From: Bacteroidota bacterium
GTDB taxonomy: Bacteria > Bacteroidota > Ignavibacteria > UBA10030 > UBA8401
NCBI GenBank assembly: GCA_030679145.1
Contig: JAUXTU010000015.1
Coordinates: forward strand, 1-64,000
DNA length: 64,000 nt
Direction of reading: 5' to 3'
The notes below the pieces were generated by a model that was not told the DNA's origin, searched no databases, and saw nothing but the letters and a program-made list of their open reading frames with translations. The position numbers and the translations under genes were made by a program. Below, in pieces: positions 9,046 to 18,095 of the stretch (position 1 is the stretch's first letter; every line of letters begins with the position of its first letter).

Positions 9046-9843
9046 TCACTCAGAATCAACAGATCGCTCAATGATTGATTGGAATGTTTTTGGCAGAGAA
9101 GAAAAAAAATTATATCCGGTAAGCGATTCTACTGAGTCCACACTCACACGAAATATTTTCCAGTCATCGTGTTTGCTGATGAGCGAATTATCATTCGGCA
9201 TCACGACCGCGATTGTTCGTGTTGTAGAAGTGACACGATTGATGTCATCACTCCCCGCATCTAATACAAGAATTGTTTTCCACGTTAACTTAGGAACAAG
9301 AACCCTTCCGCTATCTATAAATTTTTGTTCGCCGTTTCCGCCGCAATAGATGTACAGTTCTTTTCCCTGCTTCACTAATTCTCGGCAATAAATTTCCAGC
9401 GCAGCCCATGGTCCCTGATTATTATTCGGAGCCTGCGGAATCATATTGGTCATTAAAAATGTAATTGAATTATCTTTTTGCGTAGTTGTTCTGTCGCCGG
9501 AAGGACACATGTGTCCGCGGTCGTAGCCGCTGCGGCGGTAGCTTTTTTCGTTAACGTGATACCATTGTTCAGGCAGCGTGCTGTCTGCACGAAAATCATT
9601 TGAGCGTTTGATCTCTCCAAGCCACGTTGAGTCCACATGCCACGCAACCCAATTTGGAATTCCATAGAAACGATTATAGGAATGAACAAACTGCGGTTTT
9701 ACCATTAAATAATTTCGGGGAGAAGATATTTTGCTGACGGCGTTATTTGGATTTCCCATCGCAAGATGTTCCGCACGGTAAACCGAATCATTCTGTGAAT
9801 ATGCAGTAGAAAAAATAAATGTAAACAGGAAAATTTTTTTCAT
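9046..9843 (-). CDS. Secreted DNA/RNA non-specific endonuclease, single domain
   Basis: 265-residue nuclease with a Sec signal peptide (MKKIFLFTFIFSTAYSQ). The mature part is just the NUC domain: DRGH at 108-111 with catalytic His 111, MCPSGDRT, and the NMIPQAPNNNQGPW segment. It is clearly paralogous to the C-terminal domain of the next gene downstream, with the same blocks (NWVAWH, FRADSTLP, DWKIFRVSVD). Its ATG overlaps the stop of the TauE/SafE gene by one base (TGATG), so it is probably translationally coupled. Cleavage of extracellular nucleic acid for phosphate or nucleoside supply, or biofilm control, is inferred. Confidence 0.9.
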   Translation of the reverse strand: MKKIFLFTFIFSTAYSQNDSVYRAEHLAMGNPNNAVSKISSPRNYLMVKPQFVHSYNRFYGIPNWVAWHVDSTWLGEIKRSNDFRADSTLPEQWYHVNEKSYRRSGYDRGHMCPSGDRTTTQKDNSITFLMTNMIPQAPNNNQGPWAALEIYCRELVKQGKELYIYCGGNGEQKFIDSGRVLVPKLTWKTILVLDAGSDDINRVTSTTRTIAVVMPNDNSLISKHDDWKIFRVSVDSVESLTGYNFFSSLPKTFQSIIERSVDSE

Positions 9844-10616
9844 CAGATCAATCCCAATCCTAAACCGAATGCAATTGCAATCAGCATTACCGCTACAATT
9901 TTTTGAACAATTCCCAGAGTGATTTTCTTTAAAATTTTACTTCCGGCGTACGCTCCGATGAATGCAGAAATTACCGCGGCGGTAATAAATTCCCAATGTT
10001 GCATTGCGTTGGACGAAAGCAGTTGCGATGAATAGAGTGACAAACGCGTAAAATCAACAAGACAAGCAACAACAATTCCCGTTGCAAGAAACTGTTCTTT
10101 TGATAATCCATAGCGGATCAAAAAGATACTCCGCAACGCACCCTGATGTCCGGAAAAACCTCCGAAAAAACCACTCAATAATCCGCCGGCGGGAAGAGAT
10201 CGTTTTGTTGGAGTAAATAATTGCAACGCAGGGAAAATTTCTACAAGGGCAAAATAGATCATCAGGATTGCAATACTAAGCTTGACCGGTTCAACAGCGA
10301 ATTCTTTTCCCGAAAAATGATATACAGCAATTGGTGTAAACATCGTCAACGACAACAATAGTTTTGCACCGAAGAAAGCACCAAGCATCGACGGTATTCC
10401 AAACTGCAGCACAACTTTCCACTGTGCATATTTACCCAGCAGAACAAACTTAAAGATATTGTTCAACAAGTGCACAATACCGGTCAACGCAATTGCGATT
10501 TCAATCGGGAAAAACAACACAAAGACGGGAGTAAGAATTGTTCCAAGTCCGAAACCGGAAAAAAGCGTAACAAGAGAAGCGAAGGCTGACGCAATAATGA
10601 TGACGAGAAGTTCCAT
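9843..10616 (-). CDS. TauE/SafE family sulfite/organoanion exporter
   Basis: 257-residue inner-membrane permease with about seven to eight hydrophobic segments. It has the family's internal duplication: FSGFGLGTILTPVFVLFFP near the start and GGLLSGFFGGFSGHQGALRS around residues 145-165. Family members export sulfite, sulfoacetate or related anions; the substrate here is unknown. It lies 5 bp downstream of the DUF3267 gene and overlaps the nuclease gene that follows, so it is part of a tightly packed minus-strand operon. Confidence 0.85.
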   Translation of the reverse strand: MELLVIIIASAFASLVTLFSGFGLGTILTPVFVLFFPIEIAIALTGIVHLLNNIFKFVLLGKYAQWKVVLQFGIPSMLGAFFGAKLLLSLTMFTPIAVYHFSGKEFAVEPVKLSIAILMIYFALVEIFPALQLFTPTKRSLPAGGLLSGFFGGFSGHQGALRSIFLIRYGLSKEQFLATGIVVACLVDFTRLSLYSSQLLSSNAMQHWEFITAAVISAFIGAYAGSKILKKITLGIVQKIVAVMLIAIAFGLGLGLI

Positions 10617-10621
10617 AGCTT

Positions 10622-11200
10622 TTAAACAGACTCCGCTTTAGAAGAGGAATCTGTCTTCTCTGATTCATACACAAAACATCCAGCATTTACTGGATGATCT
10701 TCTACTAACGCAGACCAGGAAACATGACGAATAAGATAGACAATGAGAAAATCTCCAACCGCTGCGAAAGTGAAAAGAATACTGAACAGAACAATCCATC
10801 CGTTACCGTTGATCAGTGAAAACAAGAAAGGAAAAAATCCGAGAACAACCGCCGGCATAAGTGTCCCAAAAACGTAAGCACTTTTTTGTATTGGAACAGT
10901 GCAGTGTGCGTACGGCGTTAATGTTTTACTGTGAAATCCGAATTTCATTTGATTGAAGGAAAGTCTTCCGCCGAACATCCACGACAATCCGTGGATCAGT
11001 TCGTGCAGCACTATTCCGACGGCAAAGATTGGAAGGAAAAACCAAGGGAGCAAAATGTCGCTTGCCGCTTTAATTGGTTCAAATTCCCATATCGCAACAA
11101 AGATCAAAAATTCTAGAACGGCGAATACACCGAACGGCAGCGAAGCCGTCGATACTTTGTTCATGGGAATGGAATAATCTTTTTTGGTGACGGGATTCAT
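10622..11200 (-). CDS. DUF3267 zincin-like membrane protein
   Basis: 192-residue membrane protein with a HELIH zinc-metalloprotease motif at residues 66-70 (GIVLHELIHGLSWMFGG), the hallmark of DUF3267. Four or five hydrophobic segments lie around residues 20-40, 48-65, 110-130 and 135-155. ATG 11200 overlaps the preceding gene's stop as TGATG; the longer ATG at 11218 would lie inside that gene. Members are putative membrane-associated metallopeptidases of unknown target. The third zinc ligand is not obvious from sequence. Confidence 0.8.
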   Translation of the reverse strand: MNPVTKKDYSIPMNKVSTASLPFGVFAVLEFLIFVAIWEFEPIKAASDILLPWFFLPIFAVGIVLHELIHGLSWMFGGRLSFNQMKFGFHSKTLTPYAHCTVPIQKSAYVFGTLMPAVVLGFFPFLFSLINGNGWIVLFSILFTFAAVGDFLIVYLIRHVSWSALVEDHPVNAGCFVYESEKTDSSSKAESV

Positions 11201-12348
11201 CACACCTTCACAAACCATTTCTTTTTATACATTACCCACACGACAAGATACATCACGCTCACCCAAATAATTGCGTGCATCAGCGATGCATTGAGTGGAG
11301 AAAAATACGGATCAAATAGGTTTTGTGTGAGAATAGTTTTAATAGAAACATCGGCGTATGTTCCGTCGCTCAACTGCACATTCAATTTCCATAGTCCCAT
11401 TGTCCGCGCGGCAACACCGGAAAGAACAAACACAAAGATAGCATTCATTCCATAGACGGTTAATGGATATGCCCACTTTTTAATTCCTTTTGCATCGATC
11501 AAAAAATAAAAAACGCCGAAGATGCACATTGCCCAGCCCGCCATAAATACCGTATATGAAACCGTCCAGAGACTTTTATTGATCGGCATCCACATATCAA
11601 ACATTGCTCCGAGCAGTAGAAACCCTGCTCCAAATGTAAACAACCAAGTCGATTTTTCTATTTTATCATGGTTCGAAGTTTGAAGATAATCTCCTACAAG
11701 AGAGCCAAACAATGTTGTTGTTATCGCAGGAATGGTGCTGATAAGTCCTTCTGGATCCCATGTTTTTGTAGCACTCCACATATGTCCGGTTAAGATGATT
11801 GAATCAATATATGCTGCAAAATTCTTCCCGCGTTCAAATAATCCCGCTCCAAATTCCGGAATTGGAATGTAGAACATCATTATGGTATATGAGATGAACA
11901 GCACGCCAATCGCAATGATCTGTGCGCGAATACTGAGGTATAAATACATAAACGATGCAATAAGATAGCAGATTGCAATTCGCTGCAACACGCCGGGAAT
12001 GCGAATGGTATCAATATTGAAGTGATGTCCCCAGAGTAATCCGAATGGAAATCCGGCAAGAAAAAGCCCGAGCCCGAAAATAATTGCCGAACGGCGAAGA
12101 ACACCGAGCAACAGTTTCTTATTATTGTCTCCCTTTGTTTTCCTCACTGCAAAAGAAAAAGTCATAGATACACCGACGATCCAGAGAAAGAACGGAAAAA
12201 TAAAATCGGTAAACGTCCATCCGTTCCATGCGGCGTGTTCAAGCTGTGGATAAATGTGTCCCCACGATCCGGGATTGTTTACAAGGATCATTCCCGCGAT
12301 CGTGAATCCACGGAATGCATCAAGTGAGGTAAGGCGTTCGGGTTTCAT
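11200..12348 (-). CDS. DUF5009/NagX-type heparan-alpha-glucosaminide N-acetyltransferase-like membrane protein
   Basis: 382-residue integral membrane protein with about ten helices. The N-terminus RLTSLDAFRGFTIAGMILVN and the PFFLWIVGVSMTFSF segment are diagnostic of the YeiB/NagX/DUF5009 acyltransferase group, and GVLQRIAICYL follows. The conserved His in the LEHAAWNGWTFTDFIFP loop matches the proposed acyl-transfer site. It likely transfers acetyl groups to amino sugars across the inner membrane (inference from family). ATG 12348 is chosen because AGGAG precedes it at good spacing; the frame reaches 12384 through a repeat. It heads the operon that continues with DUF3267, TauE and the nuclease genes. 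Confidence 0.85.
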   Translation of the reverse strand: MKPERLTSLDAFRGFTIAGMILVNNPGSWGHIYPQLEHAAWNGWTFTDFIFPFFLWIVGVSMTFSFAVRKTKGDNNKKLLLGVLRRSAIIFGLGLFLAGFPFGLLWGHHFNIDTIRIPGVLQRIAICYLIASFMYLYLSIRAQIIAIGVLFISYTIMMFYIPIPEFGAGLFERGKNFAAYIDSIILTGHMWSATKTWDPEGLISTIPAITTTLFGSLVGDYLQTSNHDKIEKSTWLFTFGAGFLLLGAMFDMWMPINKSLWTVSYTVFMAGWAMCIFGVFYFLIDAKGIKKWAYPLTVYGMNAIFVFVLSGVAARTMGLWKLNVQLSDGTYADVSIKTILTQNLFDPYFSPLNASLMHAIIWVSVMYLVVWVMYKKKWFVKV

Positions 12349-12360
12349 TTTAACTCCTAA

Positions 12361-12418
12361 TGACCCCCTCTGTCCTTTGGACATCTCCCCCTAAAAAGGG
12401 GGAGAATAAAAGAGGGGG
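12361..12418. repeat. CCCCCTCT ... AGAGGGGG intergenic inverted repeat
   Basis: Outer arms ACCCCCTCT and AGAGGGGGT enclose an inner hairpin CTCCCCCT/AGGGGGAG. It lies between the GH13 gene and the DUF5009 gene, both on the minus strand. It is a dispersed element of REP type and may also affect transcript ends. Confidence 0.65.
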
Positions 12419-12422
12419 TTAA

Positions 12423-13772
12423 TTATTCTACAACAAATACTCTATAACCAAATTTCGGCAGAGTGATTTTTTTTACATTTTTATATGCAACTGTTTTTCC
12501 GGTGAAGGCGTTGGTGAACTTCAGCAAAGAGAATATTTTAGGAAGTTCGAGCTGAGCGGTCCGTTCGCTGTTGGAAAAATTGAATGCTGCCAATACCGTA
12601 TTCATTCCATCTGTTCGGATGAATGTGTAGATGTGGTCTGATCGGTTGTTCTTCACTGTTTGGTGGTCGCCGCCGGCGAGCGAAGGGTTGTTTTTTCTGA
12701 TCTCAAACAGTTTTTGATAGAACGAGGTGTATGAATTTTTTTTCGTCCAATTGATCTCGAATTTTTCAAATAATCCGAGTTTGATATTGTTGCCAACCTC
12801 TTGGCCGTTATAGATCAGTGGTGCGCCGGGAAAAGTATTGACCAATACCGCGGCAAGTTTTGCACCTTCTGCTCCCAGCCGTTCAACATCCGGCTTATCC
12901 CAGGCATTCTCATCGTGATTTGAACTGAACCGCATTCGAATGGAATTTTTCGGAAATGCCGCCGCTTCACGAGAAAGGACGGAATCTAATTCTACTGTCG
13001 TTTTTTTCCCGTCGACAATATCCTTCACTGCATTGTAAAAATTCCAGCTGTATGTAAGATCGAATGCTTTGAGATGCTGTTCAGGATATTGTCCTTCAGA
13101 AAGCATCATAATTGGTTTGATCGAATCGAGTGCAGCACGCGCATCATTCCAAAAATCGGTCGGCACCATTTCGGAAACATCGCACCGGAATCCGTCAATG
13201 CCGATATCGCGTACCCAATATTTCAACATCTCGATCATATACCGGCGCATTTCTTTATTATCATAATTCAGATCGACCACATCAGACCAATCAGAGACCG
13301 GCGGAATAAAATTTCCCGCAGAATCTTTGGTGAACCACTCCGGATGTTCGGTGAACATTTTGCTGTCCCACGAAGTATGATTTGCAACGAGATCGATAAT
13401 GAGCTTGAACCCCAATTCGTGCGATTTATTTAGCAGTTGTTTGAAGTCATCTATATTCCCAAATTCCGGATTGATGCCGTAATAATCTTTGATGGAATAC
13501 GGTGAACCGAGAGTTCCTTTTCGTTTTTCAATTCCAACAGGATGGATCGGCATCAGCCATAATGTAGTAACACCGAGTTTTTTTAGTTCAGGAAGACGCT
13601 GCTCAATTTCCGCAAAGGTTCCTGCTTTGGAAAATGCGCGCGGATAAATTTCGTAGATAATTCCGTTTTTCACCCAATCTTCCGATGGACGGGCGGTTTC
13701 TTGTGCGTACGGAGTTGGCTGTTGGGCAAACAGAGAAAGTGATAGACCAATGAGAAAGAAAGATTTTTTCAT
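12423..13772 (-). CDS. Secreted alpha-amylase family glycoside hydrolase (GH13)
   Basis: 449 residues with signal peptide MKKSFFLIGLSLSLFAQ, so periplasmic or extracellular. The TIM barrel shows all GH13 motifs: region I DLVANH (127-132), region II GFRCD with nucleophile Asp 198, region III MLSEGQ with acid/base Glu 226, and region IV SNHDEN with Asp 287. The C-terminal beta domain starts near residue 370. SPYSIKDYYGINPEFG and the compact length suggest an alpha-1,4-glucan or oligosaccharide hydrolase; the exact specificity is not readable. It stands alone, with no SusCD-type partners nearby. Its promoter region is shared with the divergent gene at 13931. Confidence 0.9.
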   Translation of the reverse strand: MKKSFFLIGLSLSLFAQQPTPYAQETARPSEDWVKNGIIYEIYPRAFSKAGTFAEIEQRLPELKKLGVTTLWLMPIHPVGIEKRKGTLGSPYSIKDYYGINPEFGNIDDFKQLLNKSHELGFKLIIDLVANHTSWDSKMFTEHPEWFTKDSAGNFIPPVSDWSDVVDLNYDNKEMRRYMIEMLKYWVRDIGIDGFRCDVSEMVPTDFWNDARAALDSIKPIMMLSEGQYPEQHLKAFDLTYSWNFYNAVKDIVDGKKTTVELDSVLSREAAAFPKNSIRMRFSSNHDENAWDKPDVERLGAEGAKLAAVLVNTFPGAPLIYNGQEVGNNIKLGLFEKFEINWTKKNSYTSFYQKLFEIRKNNPSLAGGDHQTVKNNRSDHIYTFIRTDGMNTVLAAFNFSNSERTAQLELPKIFSLLKFTNAFTGKTVAYKNVKKITLPKFGYRVFVVE

Positions 13773-13930
13773 AGAAGTTCAATAGGTTGATGGTTGGATA
13801 CGGTTGAAAAGTAACGAAAGAAATTTCTCAATGCAATGAAGACAATAGTAAATCTCCATCGGTTTTGTCGAAACAATTTTTAGCAATTCTTTTAGAGATT
13901 TTCCTATAAAAACAATGTATCTTTTCTTCA

Positions 13931-14974
13931 ATGGAGAAGATGCCACATTCTATAGAAAACAGATATCTCTGCCAACTGCGGGAAGCAATTGTTTCACTTC
14001 TTAAGGATTCATTGTCCACACATCAAGAAAAGCATCTTCTTACTTCTGCCCATGCTCTTGCAACCAATATTCTCCGAATAAAATTTTCTCAATCACCAAG
14101 CATTAAAAACCACTTAGGATTGAATGAACATGACCTTGGATATGATTGTATCGCAGAACTGTTTGAAAGAGATTCTAAAAATCAATTAATTCATTTTAAA
14201 ACGTATTTTTCTAATTTTGATTTCAATGCACTTTTGGAAAAAGAAATTCTTTTCCATTTTCGAAGACTGGTTTCATCGGCAGTAAATCAAAACCTGATGC
14301 ATGTCTATCGTGATTTTGATCCAAGCCTTGGAAAGATTATTCGCAATATCAAATTATCCGTTACCGCTCATAAAGCATTCCTTGATATTGATCGGTTTGA
14401 CGAAGCATGTATTGCACCAATTGACATCACATTGAATGAACACTTGCAAACAATAGATCAATCAGCATTATTCGATCTGCTCTCATCTTATGTACGAGGT
14501 GATGAATTTGTGCCGGAATTACTTTCGATCTATTCTCGGATAATTCGGGAACAAAACGATTACAGTAAAATTGTTCCGTTGTTAACTGTTGCATTAGTAT
14601 TCCGCACATTGTTTATCGTTAAACAAAGACACGCCCCTATAACAACCGAACAATCTTCAAATAATTTTGAGGTAACAGAAGTGATCCAAAAAAATATTTT
14701 GGATGTGAAAACAACAATTTTGTCTCACAATCATCATGGAACAACCTCTTCGGAAATAATCGAAAAATATTTTCAAACAATTCAAAATTTATTTCTATCA
14801 AAAATAAATGCCTCTGACAACTCTTCAGATTCATTGTTCAAAGGGTTGCAACAACAGATAGCGCACTTGGATTCAATCGAATATCGAAAGAATCACAGAA
14901 CAAAAATAGAATATTATTATAGACTGTGTCGTGAAGCCATTGCAACAGAATTACTTGAAAGAAAAAATCTGTAA
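13931..14974 (+). CDS. Unrecognised cytoplasmic protein, possible divergent sigma-like factor
   Basis: 347 residues, no signal peptide or membrane segment, predicted mostly helical. I do not recognise a named family. Residues about 60-140 (LGYDCIAELFERDS, ILFHFRRLVSSAVNQNL, DPSLGKIIRNIKLSV) resemble in rhythm the helical core of sigma-70 region 2, but no -10 or -35 recognition motif can be asserted. It is followed 31 bp downstream by a membrane protein with an anti-sigma type zinc finger (zf-HC2). That pairing is the main reason to suggest a sigma/anti-sigma relationship. It is divergently transcribed from the GH13 gene. Confidence 0.6.
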   Translation: MEKMPHSIENRYLCQLREAIVSLLKDSLSTHQEKHLLTSAHALATNILRIKFSQSPSIKNHLGLNEHDLGYDCIAELFERDSKNQLIHFKTYFSNFDFNALLEKEILFHFRRLVSSAVNQNLMHVYRDFDPSLGKIIRNIKLSVTAHKAFLDIDRFDEACIAPIDITLNEHLQTIDQSALFDLLSSYVRGDEFVPELLSIYSRIIREQNDYSKIVPLLTVALVFRTLFIVKQRHAPITTEQSSNNFEVTEVIQKNILDVKTTILSHNHHGTTSSEIIEKYFQTIQNLFLSKINASDNSSDSLFKGLQQQIAHLDSIEYRKNHRTKIEYYYRLCREAIATELLERKNL

Positions 14975-15005
14975 ATAATTGAACTTGCAACTAAATACTA
15001 TATAC

Positions 15006-16430
15006 ATGAAGCATATAGATCAAAAAATATTAGAATTGTACGTGCTAAGGGATGAAAATGCATTGCAGCAGCACGAAATGATTGAACAACATCTTGCAGA
15101 ATGTGCGGGTTGCCGGGAGCTGTATGCTCGAATGCAAGATCTATATGCAGGCTTTTTTGATACAATTGAGAAATCCAATGAACAAAAATCGGATTCTTTG
15201 TTACCAATGAAGGCGAAAAAATCTTTAACCATCCTCAACTCACCATCTCCTTTACAAGAAATACGATCAAATTATGAGGTTGAACGAGCCCCAATACGAA
15301 GAGTGGTTTTATTTGCAAAGCGGCACCCGATTGTGAGTTTAACAATGTCTCTGTTTATGTTGGGATTTTTTTGGTTGTTGGGATTGCAAGTATTTAGAGT
15401 ATTGGAACCAGTGAATGATAATCCGAATTACCATAGATATACTAGAGATGATAAATTGGAAATTTACAATTCTCAAAATCATTTGTTATGGTCTATACCC
15501 GGTAAAAATCTTGCAGGTTTAATTTCGGATGAACAACTTGGAAGAGGTAATCAAATTGTTTTTGAGGATATTGATGGAGATGGTACGAACGAGGTAATCA
15601 CAACACTGATTTTAGGTAGTGAAAAATCAACATCAAAAACTATAAAAGTTTTTAACAACAAAGGAAAGGTTGTTAAATCGATTGAATTTAAAGATAAAAA
15701 CTTTAAATTTAGGAATTTATCTTACGATAGAACTTTTACGGCTGACAATATATTTGCGTATCGAGATATAAAAAATCAACTTCGAATAGTTACAATTGCA
15801 AACAATGGTCGCTCACCGACCTTTCTTGTCAAATTAGACAGTAATTTTAACATCATAGGACAATACTGGCATTTTGGACATTTAGAACATAAACTCATAC
15901 TACTCAATAATAAAAAGGTAATTCTTCTTACTGGAAAGAACGATGTTTATGATGTCTCTATGGGTGATTATGCTGTAATGGCAATTCTTGACCCCGAAAA
16001 ACTTATTGGAGTTGAAGAAAGCGCTGTATCACAAGGATTTGGATTTAAAAAATCAGAGTCTGAAATGTATTATATAAAATTTCCCGAATCAGATATTGTA
16101 AAATTCACGAATTTAATTTCAAGTGCAAAACAGGTTGTTTATGAAGATAGTTCAGTCATTTACATTGATGTTTACTCTGGTAAGAAAGAAGATCGAGTAA
16201 CATATTCAGGATTTAACTATGTCTTCAATAAAAGAGATATGTCAGTCAAAATGGTAAAATTTAATACTGGCACTGAGCGAACACACAAGCAGTTGAAAGA
16301 GGAAGGAAAAATCCACAGCATGTTTAATCAACAATACTTGAATAATTTGAAAAATAATGTTCAATACTGGGATGGAGAAAAGTGGGTAAACGATGTGGTT
16401 TTGATGAATGCTTACAAATCTGAAAAATAA
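15006..16430 (+). CDS. zf-HC2 anti-sigma-like membrane protein with large C-terminal sensor-like domain
   Basis: 474 residues. The N-terminal cytoplasmic zinc finger has the HxxxCxxC pattern (His 29, Cys 33, Cys 36) of anti-sigma factors. A single membrane helix lies at about 104-126 (SLTMSLFMLGFFWLLGLQVF). The remaining roughly 345 residues should be periplasmic and contain an FG-GAP/VCBS-like calcium-loop pattern, DIDGDGTNEVIT, near residue 190. ATG 15006 is preferred over TTG 14979, which adds only a weak extension. A periplasmic domain controlling the upstream protein is inferred. The exported domain is much larger than in typical anti-sigma factors. Confidence 0.7.
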   Translation: MKHIDQKILELYVLRDENALQQHEMIEQHLAECAGCRELYARMQDLYAGFFDTIEKSNEQKSDSLLPMKAKKSLTILNSPSPLQEIRSNYEVERAPIRRVVLFAKRHPIVSLTMSLFMLGFFWLLGLQVFRVLEPVNDNPNYHRYTRDDKLEIYNSQNHLLWSIPGKNLAGLISDEQLGRGNQIVFEDIDGDGTNEVITTLILGSEKSTSKTIKVFNNKGKVVKSIEFKDKNFKFRNLSYDRTFTADNIFAYRDIKNQLRIVTIANNGRSPTFLVKLDSNFNIIGQYWHFGHLEHKLILLNNKKVILLTGKNDVYDVSMGDYAVMAILDPEKLIGVEESAVSQGFGFKKSESEMYYIKFPESDIVKFTNLISSAKQVVYEDSSVIYIDVYSGKKEDRVTYSGFNYVFNKRDMSVKMVKFNTGTERTHKQLKEEGKIHSMFNQQYLNNLKNNVQYWDGEKWVNDVVLMNAYKSEK

Positions 16431-16550
16431 AATATTCTTGTTCCCAAATAAATTTGGGAACAAGAACGATACTTTCAAGACAATTTTTAATATAGAAATC
16501 GACGAGTTGTAAAATAAAAAATTGTATCTCGTTTAATGCAACACTCGAAG

Positions 16551-17330
16551 CTAATTTTCATTATATAATGCTGTTACTTCTTCGCTTGACAATGAGCGAC
16601 GATATATTCTTAGGTCATCAATAACTCCCTTCATAAATTCTTGATTTCCATCAGCGTCATTTCCAAAATATAACGGTGATGAATTAGTTAATGGTGAGAT
16701 TACTAAGGTCTTAGTAGTATTATATACTCCATTCACAAATAATGAACATTTTTTTTCATTGAATAAAATTACAACGTGATACCATTGATTTGGCAACAAC
16801 TTAATTGAACTTGACATTACATCACCAGATCCAAAATGATTGCTAATTGTCGCATGAGTGGAATCTCCATTCCAAAGAGTACAATAATTTGAAACACCTC
16901 CAATTGCAGACTTGCAAACAATAGCACCGCCAGTAGAGACACCATTCATTTTAATCCAATAGCTAAAAGAAATAGTATCCGACCCTGTATAATTAAAATC
17001 GGAAGAATGCGGGATTGAAATGAAATTACTTGTGCCGTTAAAGTTATATGCTGAATTTACTCTGTTGAATCGATCGGTTGTTAGGGTAGCGCCATTTACT
17101 GTCCCATGGTGTGCTTTGTCGCTTGTATCATTGGCATTTCCATTAAACGGGTACCACGCAACTAATCCATTTTTGGGTGGTGTTGTAACAATTCTAAATG
17201 TAATACTTTTGATATCGTTCAAAGCAATGGAATCTGTGGTATTATTAGTTTTATTAATAAACATTTTTGTTTGGGCACTGGTTATTATAACGGTAAACAG
17301 TATAATGATAAACACAAAAAACGATTTCAT
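16551..17330 (-). CDS. Secreted LamG/concanavalin A-like domain protein
   Basis: 259 residues with signal peptide MKSFFVFIIILFTVIITSAQ. A short motif, INKTNNTTDSIALNDIKSITF, of a type often found after signal peptides of secreted proteins in this lineage comes next. Then comes a LamG/laminin-G-like jelly roll (about 55-255) with GLVAWYPFNGNANDTS, ISFSYWIKMNG, WYHVVILFNEKKCSLFVNG and GVIDDLRIYRRSLSSEEV. It likely binds carbohydrate or mediates adhesion. No T9SS sorting domain is present. AGGAG precedes ATG 17330, which decides the start over 17375. A double hairpin separates it from the upstream T9SS gene. Confidence 0.85.
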   Translation of the reverse strand: MKSFFVFIIILFTVIITSAQTKMFINKTNNTTDSIALNDIKSITFRIVTTPPKNGLVAWYPFNGNANDTSDKAHHGTVNGATLTTDRFNRVNSAYNFNGTSNFISIPHSSDFNYTGSDTISFSYWIKMNGVSTGGAIVCKSAIGGVSNYCTLWNGDSTHATISNHFGSGDVMSSSIKLLPNQWYHVVILFNEKKCSLFVNGVYNTTKTLVISPLTNSSPLYFGNDADGNQEFMKGVIDDLRIYRRSLSSEEVTALYNEN

Positions 17331-17353
17331 AATTTTTCTCCTTTTGATTGTAG

Positions 17354-17398
17354 GCACGGATGAAAATCCGTGCATTAGGAACGTTTTGTCAAACGTTC
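17354..17398. repeat. Two adjacent hairpins between secreted-protein genes
   Basis: GCACGGAT-GAAA-ATCCGTGC (17354-17373, GNRA-type loop) and GAACGTTT-TGTC-AAACGTTC (17379-17398). They lie between the stop of the 17408 gene and the start of the LamG gene, both minus. They may mark a transcript end, stabilise an mRNA end or be REP-type DNA. No T-run follows, so simple rho-independent termination is not supported. Confidence 0.6.
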
Positions 17399-17407
17399 TT
17401 ACATTAT

Positions 17408-17875
17408 TTATTTTAACAGCAATAATTTATTTACCAATTGCGAACCATTAAATTGCACGCGGTAGAAATATGTTCCGCTTGAAACAGTTCGTCCGGCATC
17501 ATTACGCGAATCCCACACAACTCGAAAACTTCCAGCATCATGAACTGATTTTTCCAATTCCCGAATCTTTCGCCCTTGAATATCGAAAATTGCAACCTCC
17601 ACATTTCCCGCCTTTGGGATTTCGTATTCAATTGTCGTTGTTGGGTTGAAGGGATTGGGGTAATTCTGCCTAAGCAAAAATGAAGCAAAAATTGCATTTA
17701 TTTTTTGAACATCATCGACTGTCATATTTTCTTGAGAAAAGTTCAGTCGCACTGCTTCAGTAATCGGATACATTTTTATGGATCCATTGGTTAATTCAAT
17801 ATTCATCGTATCGGTTTGTGCAAATAGTAAACGCGGTATTTGCCACAAAAAAAGTAACAGCCATGGTTTCATCAT
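17408..17875 (-). CDS. Minimal T9SS cargo: signal peptide plus type A sorting domain
   Basis: 155 residues. The signal peptide ends LLFAQ. A short segment, MNIELTNGSIKMYPITEAVRLNFS, matches the N-terminal motif of the neighbouring LamG protein. From about residue 70 it is a T9SS type A C-terminal domain (LRQNYPNPFNPTTTIEYEIP ... GTYFYRVQFNG). Almost nothing lies between the targeting signals. AAGGAG precedes a double ATG at 17875/17872. The protein would be exported and anchored at the surface. It may be a remnant of a larger protein or a surface-display peptide; both are inference. Confidence 0.8.
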   Translation of the reverse strand: MMKPWLLLFLWQIPRLLFAQTDTMNIELTNGSIKMYPITEAVRLNFSQENMTVDDVQKINAIFASFLLRQNYPNPFNPTTTIEYEIPKAGNVEVAIFDIQGRKIRELEKSVHDAGSFRVVWDSRNDAGRTVSSGTYFYRVQFNGSQLVNKLLLLK

Positions 17876-18095
17876 CTTCTCCTTGATATTGATCATAAGA
17901 ACAGTTAATTGGTGACGCTCTAAATGGTATGTTAGGTGCAGGTGTATCGGTTTGCAGAAAAGAGAATGAAAATGTTAAAGACCAGGTTTACCTGTTTCGT
18001 CGAAACATTTTCCCTCTTCACACTGTTATAGAATTGTGGTATATTGAGCACATCGTGTTTCTTGAATGTTTACCAAGGAAATCATCCAATCATTT

